A stretch of 18,317 bases of DNA, from positions 1 to 18,317 of the forward strand of contig JAKOZM010000321.1 of assembly GCA_029779995.1 (NCBI GenBank), in the 5' to 3' direction. Position numbers and translations under genes: made by a program. This stretch comes from Actinomycetes bacterium (GTDB lineage Bacteria > Actinomycetota > Actinomycetes > S36-B12 > UBA10799). Each line of letters begins with the position of its first letter. The first letter of the stretch is position 1. Positions 1-6,535 of this stretch are shown piece after piece. Below the pieces are notes generated by a model, which saw nothing but the letters and a program-made list of their open reading frames with translations, was not told the origin of the DNA and ran no database searches.

Positions 1-2
1 TG

Positions 3-332
3 CTCTACCTGCTCGCCCGCCGGGTGCCGCCGGGCCTAGCCCGCGACATTGTCGGTTTCCTGCCCGACTGCGCGACCCTCATGTGGCGGCTGCGGCGTGA
101 CCCCGAGGTGCCTGCCCGGGTCCGTGCCGCTGTGCTGTTCGCGGCCGTATGGGTGGCCAGTCCTATCGACCTCATCCCCGAGTTCCTACCTCTGATCGGC
201 CCTCTCGACGACGCTGTGGTGGTGGCCCTCGTTCTTCGCTACGCGGCGCGCCGGGTGCCGCGGGAAGCACTGGAAAGGGAATGGCCCGGCCGCCCGGAGG
301 TCCTGCGGCGGCTGCTGGGCAGCCCGCGATGA
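3..332 (+). CDS. YkvA/DUF1232 family small membrane protein (5' end outside window)
   Basis: The reading frame is open from the left edge of the window to a TGA at 330-332, so this is probably the C-terminal part of a gene that starts upstream; the first in-window start is a GTG at 24. The product carries the DUF1232 (YkvA) signature, a hydrophobic stretch followed by SPIDLIPEFLPLIGPLDDAVVV, here split around residues 46-67 counted from the GTG. This short motif-bearing helical hairpin is what defines the family. The residues before the GTG (LYLLARR) fit the N-terminal extension of actinobacterial homologues, which is why I treat the gene as truncated by the window. The molecular function of the family is not known; it is expected in the cytoplasmic membrane. 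It ends 43 bp before the tRNA-Ser gene, on the same strand. Family call is firm, start unknown. Confidence 0.85.
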   Translation, partial: LYLLARRVPPGLARDIVGFLPDCATLMWRLRRDPEVPARVRAAVLFAAVWVASPIDLIPEFLPLIGPLDDAVVVALVLRYAARRVPREALEREWPGRPEVLRRLLGSPR

Positions 333-362
333 GGGGCAGGTAACCCAGCCCATCACCTTGGG

Positions 363-374
363 TACACTGGTCCG
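363..374 (+). promoter_or_regulatory. -10 box and start region of the tRNA-Ser promoter
   Basis: The sequence TACACTGGTCCG lies directly upstream of the tRNA-Ser 5' end. TACACT matches a bacterial -10 hexamer of the TANNNT type, and transcription would begin near 374. The identical 12 bases precede tRNA-Arg at 8242-8253. No convincing -35 hexamer is visible. Confidence 0.55.
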
Positions 375-375
375 C

Positions 376-469
376 GGAGGCATCGCCTAGTCCGGTCTAT
401 GGCGCCCGCCTGCTAAGCGGGTTTGGGACTCAAATCCCATCGCGGGTTCAAATCCCGCTGCCTCCGCCA
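376..469 (+). tRNA. tRNA-Ser(GCT)
   Basis: A complete class II tRNA fold can be drawn. The acceptor stem GGAGGCA (376-382) pairs with TGCCTCC (459-465), followed by discriminator G466 and an encoded CCA at 467-469. The anticodon stem CCCGC/GCGGG (405-409 and 417-421) encloses the loop CTGCTAA with anticodon GCT at 412-414, reading AGC and AGU serine codons. A long variable arm follows, as expected for serine tRNA, then a T arm with the loop TTCAAAT. A hairpin terminator begins 3 bp after the CCA. Confidence 0.97.
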
Positions 470-471
470 TC

Positions 472-512
472 GCAAAGGCCCTCAGGGGGAACCACCCCTT
501 GGGGGCCTTTGC
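472..512 (+). terminator. Hairpin terminator after tRNA-Ser
   Basis: GCAAAGGCCC at the left end pairs with the matching right end (about GGGCCTTTGC), and an inner CAGGGG/CCCCTTG segment extends the stem around a short loop near 490. There is no strong T tract after it, so it is a GC-rich stem-type terminator. A putative longer start of the next gene at 499 would fall inside this hairpin, which argues for that gene starting at 547. Confidence 0.7.
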
Positions 513-546
513 CGGTCGTCAGCAACCGCCGTCACTTTCTGCAACC

Positions 547-1986
547 ATGACTCCCGTGAAATGGGTGAAGCGGATTCTCATCGCGCTCGGGGTGGTCGTC
601 GGGCTGGTGCTGGTCGCCGCCATCGGGATTCTGTGGTGGATGCGGCTGCCCTCGACGGCGGCGGGCATGGCCGCCAAGGCTGTCTGCAGCGCAACCTTCG
701 TGGCAGGTCGCCCGGCCGACGCCGGCCAGCTCATGGCGCAGGACGTCACCCCCGCGAGCCCATTCTTCGGGCTCACCAAGATCACCATCAACACCGACGA
801 GCACACGGTCACCGGTCAGTTCCTCGGTGTCATCAAGCGGCAGGCGTCGCTGACGACCGACCGGGGCTGTGTACTCGACCTCCCGGCGGACCCGACCGCG
901 GTGCCCTACACACCCAAGGTGGCCAACCCCGCCCCTTGGCCAACGGGAGATGCCGCCATCCCCGAGGAGCAATGGCCCGCGGGCACCAAAGCCACCGCAC
1001 TCAAGCAGGTCGTGGACGAGGCGTTCGCCGACTCCGGTGACCCCTTGGGAGCAAACGCCCGGGGCGTGGCGATTGTGCAGGACGGCAAGCTGCTGCTGGT
1101 GCGGGACGGCAAGGGATTCGAACCCAACACCGCCCTGCACGGGTGGTCGATGACCAAGACGGTCGCCGCGATGTTGGCCTACAAGAAGTTCCAGGAGGTC
1201 GGCCTGGACATCGAGACGCCTGTGGTCGACGCCTTCCCGGACGCGACGGCCCCGGACTGGGTGGCCCAATGGCGCGAGGACGAACGCGCTGACATCACGG
1301 TCGCCGACCTGCTGTTCATGCGGGCGGGCCTGAAGATCAACGAGGGATACACCGCGGGCAGTGATGTCCTCAAGATGCTCTACACCGAACCGAACATGGC
1401 GTCCTGGGCGGCCGAGCACCCGGCGGAGTTCCCCGCGGGGACGAATTGGGAGTACCTCAGCGCGGTGTCCAACATCCTCGCGCAGCTGGTGCAGGCACAG
1501 TTCCCCGACAGCCAGAGCTACTGGGAGTACCCGCGCAAAGCGATCTTCGAGCCGCTGGGCGTCACAACGGCGACGCTGGAGACCGACACCGTCGGCACCT
1601 GGGTCGGATCCAGCTACCTCTGGGCGAGCGTCAGTGACTGGGCGCGGATGGGCCAGATGATGATGGATGACGGCCAGTGGGAGGGCCAGGAAGTCATCCC
1701 GGCAGGCTGGCTGGCACTGGCCGGCACTCAGGCGCTGACCGAGGGCGAGGGAGCCGGGTACGGAGCCCAGACCTGGATCCCGGCCAACCCGGTCGGCGGG
1801 GAGTGCAAGGGCTTCCCCGGCATCCCGCAGGACACGGTCTCGATGGAGGGCCACTGGGGTCAGATCGTGGCGATGGTGCCCTCCCGTGACGCCGTGATCG
1901 TGCGGCTCGGTTGGACATTCAACGGCAGCGAGCAGTTCGATGGCTGTGAGTTCGTCAGCGACGTCCTGGGGGCCCTGCCGAAGTAG
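547..1986 (+). CDS. Membrane-anchored serine hydrolase, beta-lactamase/transpeptidase fold
   Basis: This 479-residue protein belongs to the class C beta-lactamase/PBP4*-like/6-aminohexanoate-dimer hydrolase superfamily. The SxxK motif is S-M-T-K at residues 201-204, giving the nucleophile Ser201 and general base Lys204. The second motif is Tyr303 in YLS, and the third is the H-W-G segment at 436-438. Residues 8-32 are a strongly hydrophobic single membrane span after two or three basic residues, so the catalytic domain should lie outside the membrane. Residues about 40-150 form an extra domain before the catalytic part. The ATG at 547 is preferred because it directly precedes the membrane anchor and because the longer in-frame start at 499 sits in the tRNA terminator. 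No clear ribosome binding site is seen. The substrate (an ester, amide or peptide) cannot be told from sequence. It need not be an antibiotic-resistance enzyme. Confidence 0.88.
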   Translation: MTPVKWVKRILIALGVVVGLVLVAAIGILWWMRLPSTAAGMAAKAVCSATFVAGRPADAGQLMAQDVTPASPFFGLTKITINTDEHTVTGQFLGVIKRQASLTTDRGCVLDLPADPTAVPYTPKVANPAPWPTGDAAIPEEQWPAGTKATALKQVVDEAFADSGDPLGANARGVAIVQDGKLLLVRDGKGFEPNTALHGWSMTKTVAAMLAYKKFQEVGLDIETPVVDAFPDATAPDWVAQWREDERADITVADLLFMRAGLKINEGYTAGSDVLKMLYTEPNMASWAAEHPAEFPAGTNWEYLSAVSNILAQLVQAQFPDSQSYWEYPRKAIFEPLGVTTATLETDTVGTWVGSSYLWASVSDWARMGQMMMDDGQWEGQEVIPAGWLALAGTQALTEGEGAGYGAQTWIPANPVGGECKGFPGIPQDTVSMEGHWGQIVAMVPSRDAVIVRLGWTFNGSEQFDGCEFVSDVLGALPK

Positions 1987-2032
1987 CGATCTCGGCGTGG
2001 GGTCCGGGCCGCGTGGTCAGTACGGTGACGGC

Positions 2033-2479
2033 ATGGACATCACAGCGGAGCAAGCCACCTCGTTCGCCCACTCGACGATCCCGGCCATCGGCCGGCTCGG
2101 GGTGCGGGTCGAGGCCCTCGGCCCGGGCTGGGTCGAACTCGTGGTCCCGATCGAGGGCAACGGAAACCACTTCGGCACCATGTACGCGGGTGCCCTGTTC
2201 GGCCTCGTGGAGATGCCCGGGGGATTCCTGCCCCTGTCGGTCCTCGGCGCCCAGTTCACCCCGATCGTGACCCGGGTCGATATCCGGTTCCTTGCCGCGG
2301 CCCGCAGCGACGTCCGGCTGCGCGCGGAGATGGCCCCGGAGGTCCTGCAGGGGCTGGCAGAACGCGCCACCGACGAGGGTAAAGCCGAGTTCACCCTCGA
2401 ACTGACTGGCCACGACGACACCGGCCGCAGCGTGGTGTCTTGCACGGCGTACTACCAACTGCGCCCGGCGCGTGGATGA
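2033..2479 (+). CDS. Hotdog-fold thioesterase (DUF4442/YiiD C-terminal/PaaI-like)
   Basis: The 148-residue product looks like a single hotdog domain of the acyl-CoA thioesterase superfamily. The segment N45-H46-F47-G48-T49-M50-Y51-A52-G53-A54 followed by E60 matches the conserved N..GTMyaGAlf..E central helix in which the Asn/Gly region and acidic residue form the active site of related enzymes. These proteins hydrolyse acyl-CoA or related thioesters in the cytoplasm. The ATG at 2033 gives a normal single-domain length; an open frame extends upstream to 1940 but into the end of the serine hydrolase gene. Only a weak purine-rich stretch (GGTGACGG) precedes the start. The stop overlaps the start of the next gene by 8 bp, which points to translational coupling. 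The substrate chain is unknown. Confidence 0.85.
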   Translation: MDITAEQATSFAHSTIPAIGRLGVRVEALGPGWVELVVPIEGNGNHFGTMYAGALFGLVEMPGGFLPLSVLGAQFTPIVTRVDIRFLAAARSDVRLRAEMAPEVLQGLAERATDEGKAEFTLELTGHDDTGRSVVSCTAYYQLRPARG

Positions 2480-3311
2480 GGTCCTCGACTGGCTGCTCAC
2501 GGGTGATCCGGCCGTCAGGTGGCAGGCCGAGCGGGACCTGACCGGCGGCCCCTGGGCGACGACTCGCCGTGACGTGCCGAACGGGTGGGCAGGTGCCATC
2601 CTCGCACACCGCCGCCCGGATGGCACCTGGCCCACCGGGTGGTACTCCCCGAAGTGGACCTCGACGTTCTACTCCACCCAGGTGCTGCAACAACTCGGAG
2701 TGCCGGTGCCAGAGTCGGTGCAGGCGATGCTGGACCGGGGGCTGCACGACGGGCACTTCCGGCTCTGGGAGGCCCAGCACGACGACGCCTGTGTGACGGC
2801 GATGATGCTCACGATGGCCCGTGCCGAGGACGTCCCCATGCCCGGAGCCGGGGAGCGGCTGCTGGAATTGCAGTTGCCCGACGGCGGCTGGAACTGCCGT
2901 CGCGATGCCAGCCACTCGTCGGTGCATTCCACTCTGAGCGCCCTCGAAGCGCTCGGCGATCATCCCGCCACCGAGGCGGGTCGGGAATTCCTACTGCGCC
3001 ACCAGCTCTTCCGCTCGCACCGCACCGGTCACGTGATGCGGTCGGAGTTCACGCGATTCTCATTCCCCACCTACTGGTACTACGACGTGCTGCGGGCTCT
3101 GGACTACTGGCGCGATCATCCCTGGGACGACCGCCTGCTGGAGGCCGTTGAGGTGGTGCAGACAAAGGCGGTGCATGGGCGGTGGCGCTTGCAGAACCCC
3201 CACCGCGGCCGGACCTGGGTGGACATGGAGGAGGTCGGTCACCCCAGCCGGATGGTGACGCTGCGGGCGCTGCGGGTTCTGAGGTGGGCCGATCAGCCCT
3301 CGAAGACGTAG
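2472..3311 (+). CDS. Terpene-cyclase/prenyltransferase-repeat (alpha-toroid) protein
   Basis: The 279-residue protein contains tandem helical repeats of the squalene-hopene cyclase/prenyltransferase beta-subunit type. Two QXXXGXW-like QW motifs are visible: PDGTW at 49-53 and Q134-LPDGG-W140, the latter followed by N. The W-, Y- and H-rich stretches TSTFYSTQVLQQLG (about 63-76) and SFPTYWYYDVLRALDYW (about 196-212) are typical of helices in this fold. It is only about half the length of a true two-domain squalene-hopene cyclase, and I see no DXDD catalytic motif, so cyclase activity should not be assumed. It is cytoplasmic or peripheral, with no signal peptide. The GTG at 2472 is the first start in frame and overlaps the thioesterase stop by 8 bp. 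The 3' end overlaps the convergent lytic transglycosylase gene by 19 bp. Confidence 0.8.
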   Translation: MDEVLDWLLTGDPAVRWQAERDLTGGPWATTRRDVPNGWAGAILAHRRPDGTWPTGWYSPKWTSTFYSTQVLQQLGVPVPESVQAMLDRGLHDGHFRLWEAQHDDACVTAMMLTMARAEDVPMPGAGERLLELQLPDGGWNCRRDASHSSVHSTLSALEALGDHPATEAGREFLLRHQLFRSHRTGHVMRSEFTRFSFPTYWYYDVLRALDYWRDHPWDDRLLEAVEVVQTKAVHGRWRLQNPHRGRTWVDMEEVGHPSRMVTLRALRVLRWADQPSKT

Positions 3312-3799
3312 CTCCCCTGCCGGTCGCGGATGCGTTTGACGTAGGCCTTCGTCTCCTTGAACGGCGGGATGCCGTCGTAGCGCACGACCTGACTCCAGCC
3401 CGCGTTGTACGCCGCGAGCGCCAGGTCGAGCGGATCACCATCGATACCAGAGGTGTTGGCCTCGAAGATCAGAAAACACATGAGGCGGGCCTGGGCGTCG
3501 ATCGCCTCCTTGGCGTTGAACGGGTCGGCCACCCCGTCGCCGGTGAGGTCCTGCCCCCAGCGCTGCCACGTCTCGGGGACGAACTGGGCGATGCCCTGCG
3601 CTCCGGCCGGCGACACGGCATCGGGGGTGAACTTCGACTCCTGGTCGATCTGGGCGGCGAGCAGTTCCGGGGTCAACTCGGGACACTCCTGGGCAGCCTG
3701 CTTGATCGGTTTGCGGTACTCCTTGGGGACGACCCGGGGGCCGTCGTTGGAACACCCGATGAGGGCCAGCGCGACACCGAGCACCAGGAATCGCCGCAT
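3293..3799 (-). CDS. Lipoprotein lytic transglycosylase (SLT/lysozyme-like)
   Basis: The product (168 residues from the ATG at 3799) is a predicted lipoprotein: hydrophobic signal, lipobox L-I-G-C with the modified Cys16, then an SLT domain. The catalytic Glu is E54 in I-D-Q-E-S, followed by the diagnostic S-P-A-G-A-Q-G-I-A-Q-F segment (63-73) and the A-A-Y-N-A-G-W motif. Such enzymes cleave the MurNAc-GlcNAc bond of peptidoglycan with 1,6-anhydro product formation, acting on the outer face of the membrane. A GTG at 3805 is an alternative start two codons upstream; neither has a visible ribosome binding site. A 16-bp perfect hairpin ends 5-11 bp before the start. The last 19 bp overlap the end of the cyclase-repeat gene on the other strand. 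Confidence 0.88.
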   Translation of the reverse strand: MRRFLVLGVALALIGCSNDGPRVVPKEYRKPIKQAAQECPELTPELLAAQIDQESKFTPDAVSPAGAQGIAQFVPETWQRWGQDLTGDGVADPFNAKEAIDAQARLMCFLIFEANTSGIDGDPLDLALAAYNAGWSQVVRYDGIPPFKETKAYVKRIRDRQGSYVFEG

Positions 3800-3809
3800 T
3801 GGCACAAGT

Positions 3810-3857
3810 CTACGGCCGGTGATGGAGGTCCGCTGGGGGCCCCATCACCGGCCGTAG
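3810..3857 (-). terminator. Perfect 16-bp inverted repeat after the fasciclin gene
   Basis: CTACGGCCGGTGATGG (3810-3825) is exactly complementary to 3842-3857, with a 16-base loop. On the minus strand it begins 13 bp after the fasciclin stop codon and ends just before the lytic transglycosylase start. There is no real T tract, so it may be a terminator, an mRNA-stabilising hairpin, or both. Confidence 0.65.
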
Positions 3858-3870
3858 CCGAGCTGCTGGT

Positions 3871-4527
3871 TCAGTTGCTGGGCGGCAGGAGGACGTCACT
3901 GACCGCGTGCACGACGGTGTTGTCCGTCGAGATCACGTCCGGGCGGTACACGAGGTCATTGAGCAGTTTGCCGTCACGGTCCCCCAGGACGATGACCGGG
4001 AAACGGGCGCTGCGGGAGAGCACGGTGACCCGCAGCGACTCCTCGTTGGCCATCGTGAGGCGCTGCGTAAACGGTCCGGACAGCACCTGGCTGCCGGTGA
4101 CCTTGGCGTTCGGGACCACGTGGTAGAGCAGGACATCGGTCAGGTTGACCTTGCCCTGGTCGGCGGCACCCTTGATGGCGTTGAAGACGCGGGTCTCGTT
4201 GACGCTGGCGCCGAAGCGGTAGTTCTTTCCGAGCAGCCCCAGATCGTTGGCCAGGACCTCGAAGGCGCGGTCGTTCGGCGCGAACAGGGTGAAGGCGTTC
4301 AGTGAAGCAAGGGTGTCGACGGCGCCTGTGGCCAGAGCAGCCTTCGTCACGATGTCGAAGTCGTAGGCATTGCCGTCGCTGCTGACGGTCGGATCGGTGT
4401 AGGAGGCCGTCAGTTTGTCAACGAACTCGCCGGCCTCGGTGTCTGTGAGTGCCGAGGCGGGAGCCGCGAGGCTCAAACCCATTGCGGCCGCTGCTGCTGT
4501 CACTGCGATGCGTCGTGCGATACCCAT
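3871..4527 (-). CDS. Secreted fasciclin (FAS1) domain protein
   Basis: The 218-residue product has an Ala-rich signal peptide (residues 1-26, cleavage predicted after A-S-A) and one FAS1 domain. The FAS1 landmarks are T-L-F-A-P-N-D-R-A-F (H1 box), L-Y-H-V-V-P in the middle, and V-V-H-A-V-S-D-V-L-L-P-P at the C-terminus (H2 box). In mycobacteria the relatives MPT70 and MPT83 are abundant secreted or surface proteins; FAS1 domains generally mediate adhesion. The ATG at 4527 is preferred over the one at 4533 because the ribosome binding site GAAAGGA (4541-4535) lies 7 bp before it but only 1 bp before the upstream ATG. There is no lipobox or anchor, so the protein should be released or loosely wall-associated. 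The gene is followed by a strong hairpin and so may be transcribed alone or with the HbhA-like gene. Confidence 0.92.
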   Translation of the reverse strand: MGIARRIAVTAAAAAMGLSLAAPASALTDTEAGEFVDKLTASYTDPTVSSDGNAYDFDIVTKAALATGAVDTLASLNAFTLFAPNDRAFEVLANDLGLLGKNYRFGASVNETRVFNAIKGAADQGKVNLTDVLLYHVVPNAKVTGSQVLSGPFTQRLTMANEESLRVTVLSRSARFPVIVLGDRDGKLLNDLVYRPDVISTDNTVVHAVSDVLLPPSN

Positions 4528-4534
4528 GTCCATG

Positions 4535-4541
4535 TCCTTTC
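4535..4541 (-). promoter_or_regulatory. Ribosome binding site selecting the fasciclin start
   Basis: GAAAGGA on the minus strand is 7 bp from the ATG at 4527 and 1 bp from the ATG at 4533. Normal spacing favours the 4527 start. Confidence 0.7.
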
Positions 4542-4578
4542 AGATGGCTTACATCCCAGGTATCGCGTTCAGTGCTGG

Positions 4579-4866
4579 TTATGGATGCAACGATTTCGAA
4601 TCTCTTTTACGGGTGCGACGCTGACGTTGCTTGTAGCGCACCGCAACGCGACTGGCTCCGGTCTCCACGCGGCTCGACACCCGCTTACGCACCGCCCGCT
4701 GCGTGCCGACCTCCACCAGGCGGGCATGCCCGCGTTCCACCAGGTCGCCGTAGTAACGCCCGGCGGCCCCTGGCACCTTCACGGCCAGATCCACGGCACC
4801 GAGCACTGCGAACACCGGATCCGGCAGGTCGGCGTCCAGCAGGCGCTGCTTCCAGGAATCAAGCAT
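4579..4866 (-). CDS. Short HbhA-like basic protein
   Basis: This 95-residue protein resembles a shortened heparin-binding haemagglutinin (HbhA). From memory of the family, the N-terminal D-L-P-x-P-x-x-A-x-L-G-A-x-D-L-A pattern (residues 13-28) and the later R-Y-x-x-L-V-E-R-G (37-46) match the start and the coiled-coil end of HbhA. The C-terminal third (about 59-91) is rich in Arg and Lys, as is the HbhA tail, though here it is Arg-rich rather than a Lys-Ala repeat. The long coiled-coil between the two conserved blocks is missing, and no signal peptide is visible, as is also true of HbhA. It lies 52 bp after the MFS gene and ends 51 bp before the fasciclin start on the same strand. No ribosome binding site is obvious. 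A role in surface binding or nucleic-acid contact is inference. Confidence 0.65.
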   Translation of the reverse strand: MLDSWKQRLLDADLPDPVFAVLGAVDLAVKVPGAAGRYYGDLVERGHARLVEVGTQRAVRKRVSSRVETGASRVAVRYKQRQRRTRKRDSKSLHP

Positions 4867-4918
4867 GGATCTATGGTCGCGCGCTGGCCGCCGGATTCCC
4901 GCCCGCCATGCCGGATCG

Positions 4919-6535
4919 CTACTCGACGTAGCCCGCGGCCTCCGTCCGAGCGGCGTTCTTGGGCATGATGAACGCCGCGATCAGTCCCAACCCGATCAGT
5001 CCGGCGGCGACGAATCCGACGTTGCGCGCGGCGGTGGCGAAGCCTTCCGATGCGCCCGCGAACAGGACGTCACCGTTGGGCTGCTGCGGCAGCGCCACAA
5101 CCGCTGTGCCCGCGGATTGCTGGACGACCTCGGTGACCTGCGCCGCGGCCTCCTCCGGCACGCCTCGTTCGGTGAGGTCACTCTGAATGCTGCCCAGGCC
5201 ACCGATCAGCACCGCACCCAGTAGTGCTGTTCCGATTGCCGCCCCGACTTGCCGCGAGGTGGACTGGATCGCTGAGGCCATCCCGGATTCGGCGACCGGT
5301 ACCTCGGAGAGGATGATCCCGGTGAGCTGCGCTGTGGCGAATCCGACGCCCATGCCGTAGATGAACAGCCCGGGCACCAACTCCCAGCCGGAGACGGTCG
5401 GCGAGAGCATCAGGGCCAGCCACAGCACGCCAGCAACCTCGAGGGCCATCCCGATCCTGACCACCGGCACGGGACCCAGGCGCTTGGCCATGGAAGCCCC
5501 CGCCCCGCTGGCGACGAAACTGCCGGCGGCCAGGGCAACCAGGATTACGCCGGTCTCCAGGGCGGAGTATCCGACGACGGACTGCAGGAACAGCGGCAGG
5601 ATGAACAGCAGCCCGAACTCGCCGAGGCTGACCAGCATGGCCACCGCGTTGCCGTTGCCGAACGTGCGGATGCGGAACAGCCCGACGTCCATCATCACGA
5701 CCTTGCCTGCCCGCTTGCGGCGGATCTCAACGAGGACGAACGTGACCAGCAGCACCACGGCCAGGATGAGGGCCACCCCGGGAGCCGAGATGACATCCGA
5801 GGGCCACGTGAAGCCACCGACGGTGAACTCCCGCTTGGGGGTGAACCAGCCGTAGTTCTGGCCCTCGATCAGACCGAAGACCAGCGCGCCCAATCCCAGC
5901 GTGCCCAGCACCATGCCGTACGGGTCGATGCCGCGGGTGTCCGTGGTGTCCCTGGTCTCAGGCACCAGCAGCAGGACGCCGATCACCACGGCGATCGCAA
6001 TCGGCACGTTGATCAGGAATGCCCAGTGCCACGAGGCGTTGGTGGTCAGCCAGCCACCGACGAGCGGGCCGAGGGCAGCCATGCCCCCGATGGTGCCGCC
6101 CCAGACGGCGAACGCGATGGCACGGTCCTTGCCCCGGTAGACGGCGTTGAGCACCGACAGCGAGGCCGGCAGGATCATGGCCGCACCGATGCCCTGCAAT
6201 GCGCGGGCGCCGATGAGTTCCATGGATCCACTGCTGGCCGCTACCAGGGCGCTGGCCACCGCAAAGACGGAGACGCCCATGACGAACATCAGGCGGCGAC
6301 CGACGATGTCGGACAGTCTGCCGCTGAGCAGCAACAACGATGCGAAGAGCAACGCGTAGATGGCGTTGACCCACTCGGCGTCGGTCGTCGTCAGATTGAG
6401 GTCCTCGACGATGGTCGGGATTGCGACGTTCACCACCGTGCCATCGAGGATGATCATGGCCACGCCCAGGGCCAGGAAGAGCAGGGCGACCCAGCGTTTA
6501 CGGCCGGTGAGGGCGGGTGCGGTGTCAGTGGTCAC
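4919..6535 (-). CDS. DHA2 (14-TMS, EmrB/QacA) MFS drug transporter
   Basis: The product (538 residues from the GTG at 6535) is a proton-driven multidrug exporter of the DHA2 family in the cytoplasmic membrane. Visible signatures are D31-G-T-V-V-N-V-A in the first helix, motif A G-R-L-S-D-I-V-G-R-R between helices 2 and 3, L-Q-G-I-G-A-A in helix 4, and motif C G-P-L-V-G-G-W in helix 5. The length and number of hydrophobic segments fit 14 helices. The start is uncertain: the GTG at 6535 has AGAAAGAGA just upstream and overlaps the stop of the TetR gene by 11 bp, typical of coupled translation, and places the protein's usual start position. ATGs at 6562 and 6589 are alternatives with poorer upstream sequence. 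The adjacent TetR gene is the likely repressor. Substrates cannot be predicted. Confidence 0.93.
   Translation of the reverse strand: MTTDTAPALTGRKRWVALLFLALGVAMIILDGTVVNVAIPTIVEDLNLTTTDAEWVNAIYALLFASLLLLSGRLSDIVGRRLMFVMGVSVFAVASALVAASSGSMELIGARALQGIGAAMILPASLSVLNAVYRGKDRAIAFAVWGGTIGGMAALGPLVGGWLTTNASWHWAFLINVPIAIAVVIGVLLLVPETRDTTDTRGIDPYGMVLGTLGLGALVFGLIEGQNYGWFTPKREFTVGGFTWPSDVISAPGVALILAVVLLVTFVLVEIRRKRAGKVVMMDVGLFRIRTFGNGNAVAMLVSLGEFGLLFILPLFLQSVVGYSALETGVILVALAAGSFVASGAGASMAKRLGPVPVVRIGMALEVAGVLWLALMLSPTVSGWELVPGLFIYGMGVGFATAQLTGIILSEVPVAESGMASAIQSTSRQVGAAIGTALLGAVLIGGLGSIQSDLTERGVPEEAAAQVTEVVQQSAGTAVVALPQQPNGDVLFAGASEGFATAARNVGFVAAGLIGLGLIAAFIMPKNAARTEAAGYVE

Noticed and set aside
376..520. 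tRNA-Ser 3' end as an integration site (attB) for a mobile element
   Set aside because: No integrase gene and no second copy of the tRNA 3' end occur in the window, and ordinary genes follow on both sides.
532..1854. Long open frame of 440 codons on the minus strand
   Set aside because: It lies antisense to the serine hydrolase, whose SxxK, Tyr and His motifs are intact. The antisense translation is Arg/Gly/His-rich without any motif, as expected from GC-rich DNA.
547..1986. Antibiotic-resistance beta-lactamase
   Set aside because: The fold is shared, but the second motif is YLS rather than the YxN of AmpC, and a membrane anchor plus extra N-terminal domain point to another hydrolase.
1955..2635. 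Minus-strand open frame of 226 codons
   Set aside because: It is antisense to the thioesterase and the start of the cyclase-repeat gene; no motif and poor composition.
2472..3311. Full squalene-hopene cyclase or hopanoid cluster
   Set aside because: The protein is about half length, lacks a visible DXDD motif, and no other hopanoid gene is nearby.
3182..4126. Open frame of 314 codons on the plus strand
   Set aside because: It runs antisense to the lytic transglycosylase and fasciclin genes and across their hairpin; it has no recognisable domain.
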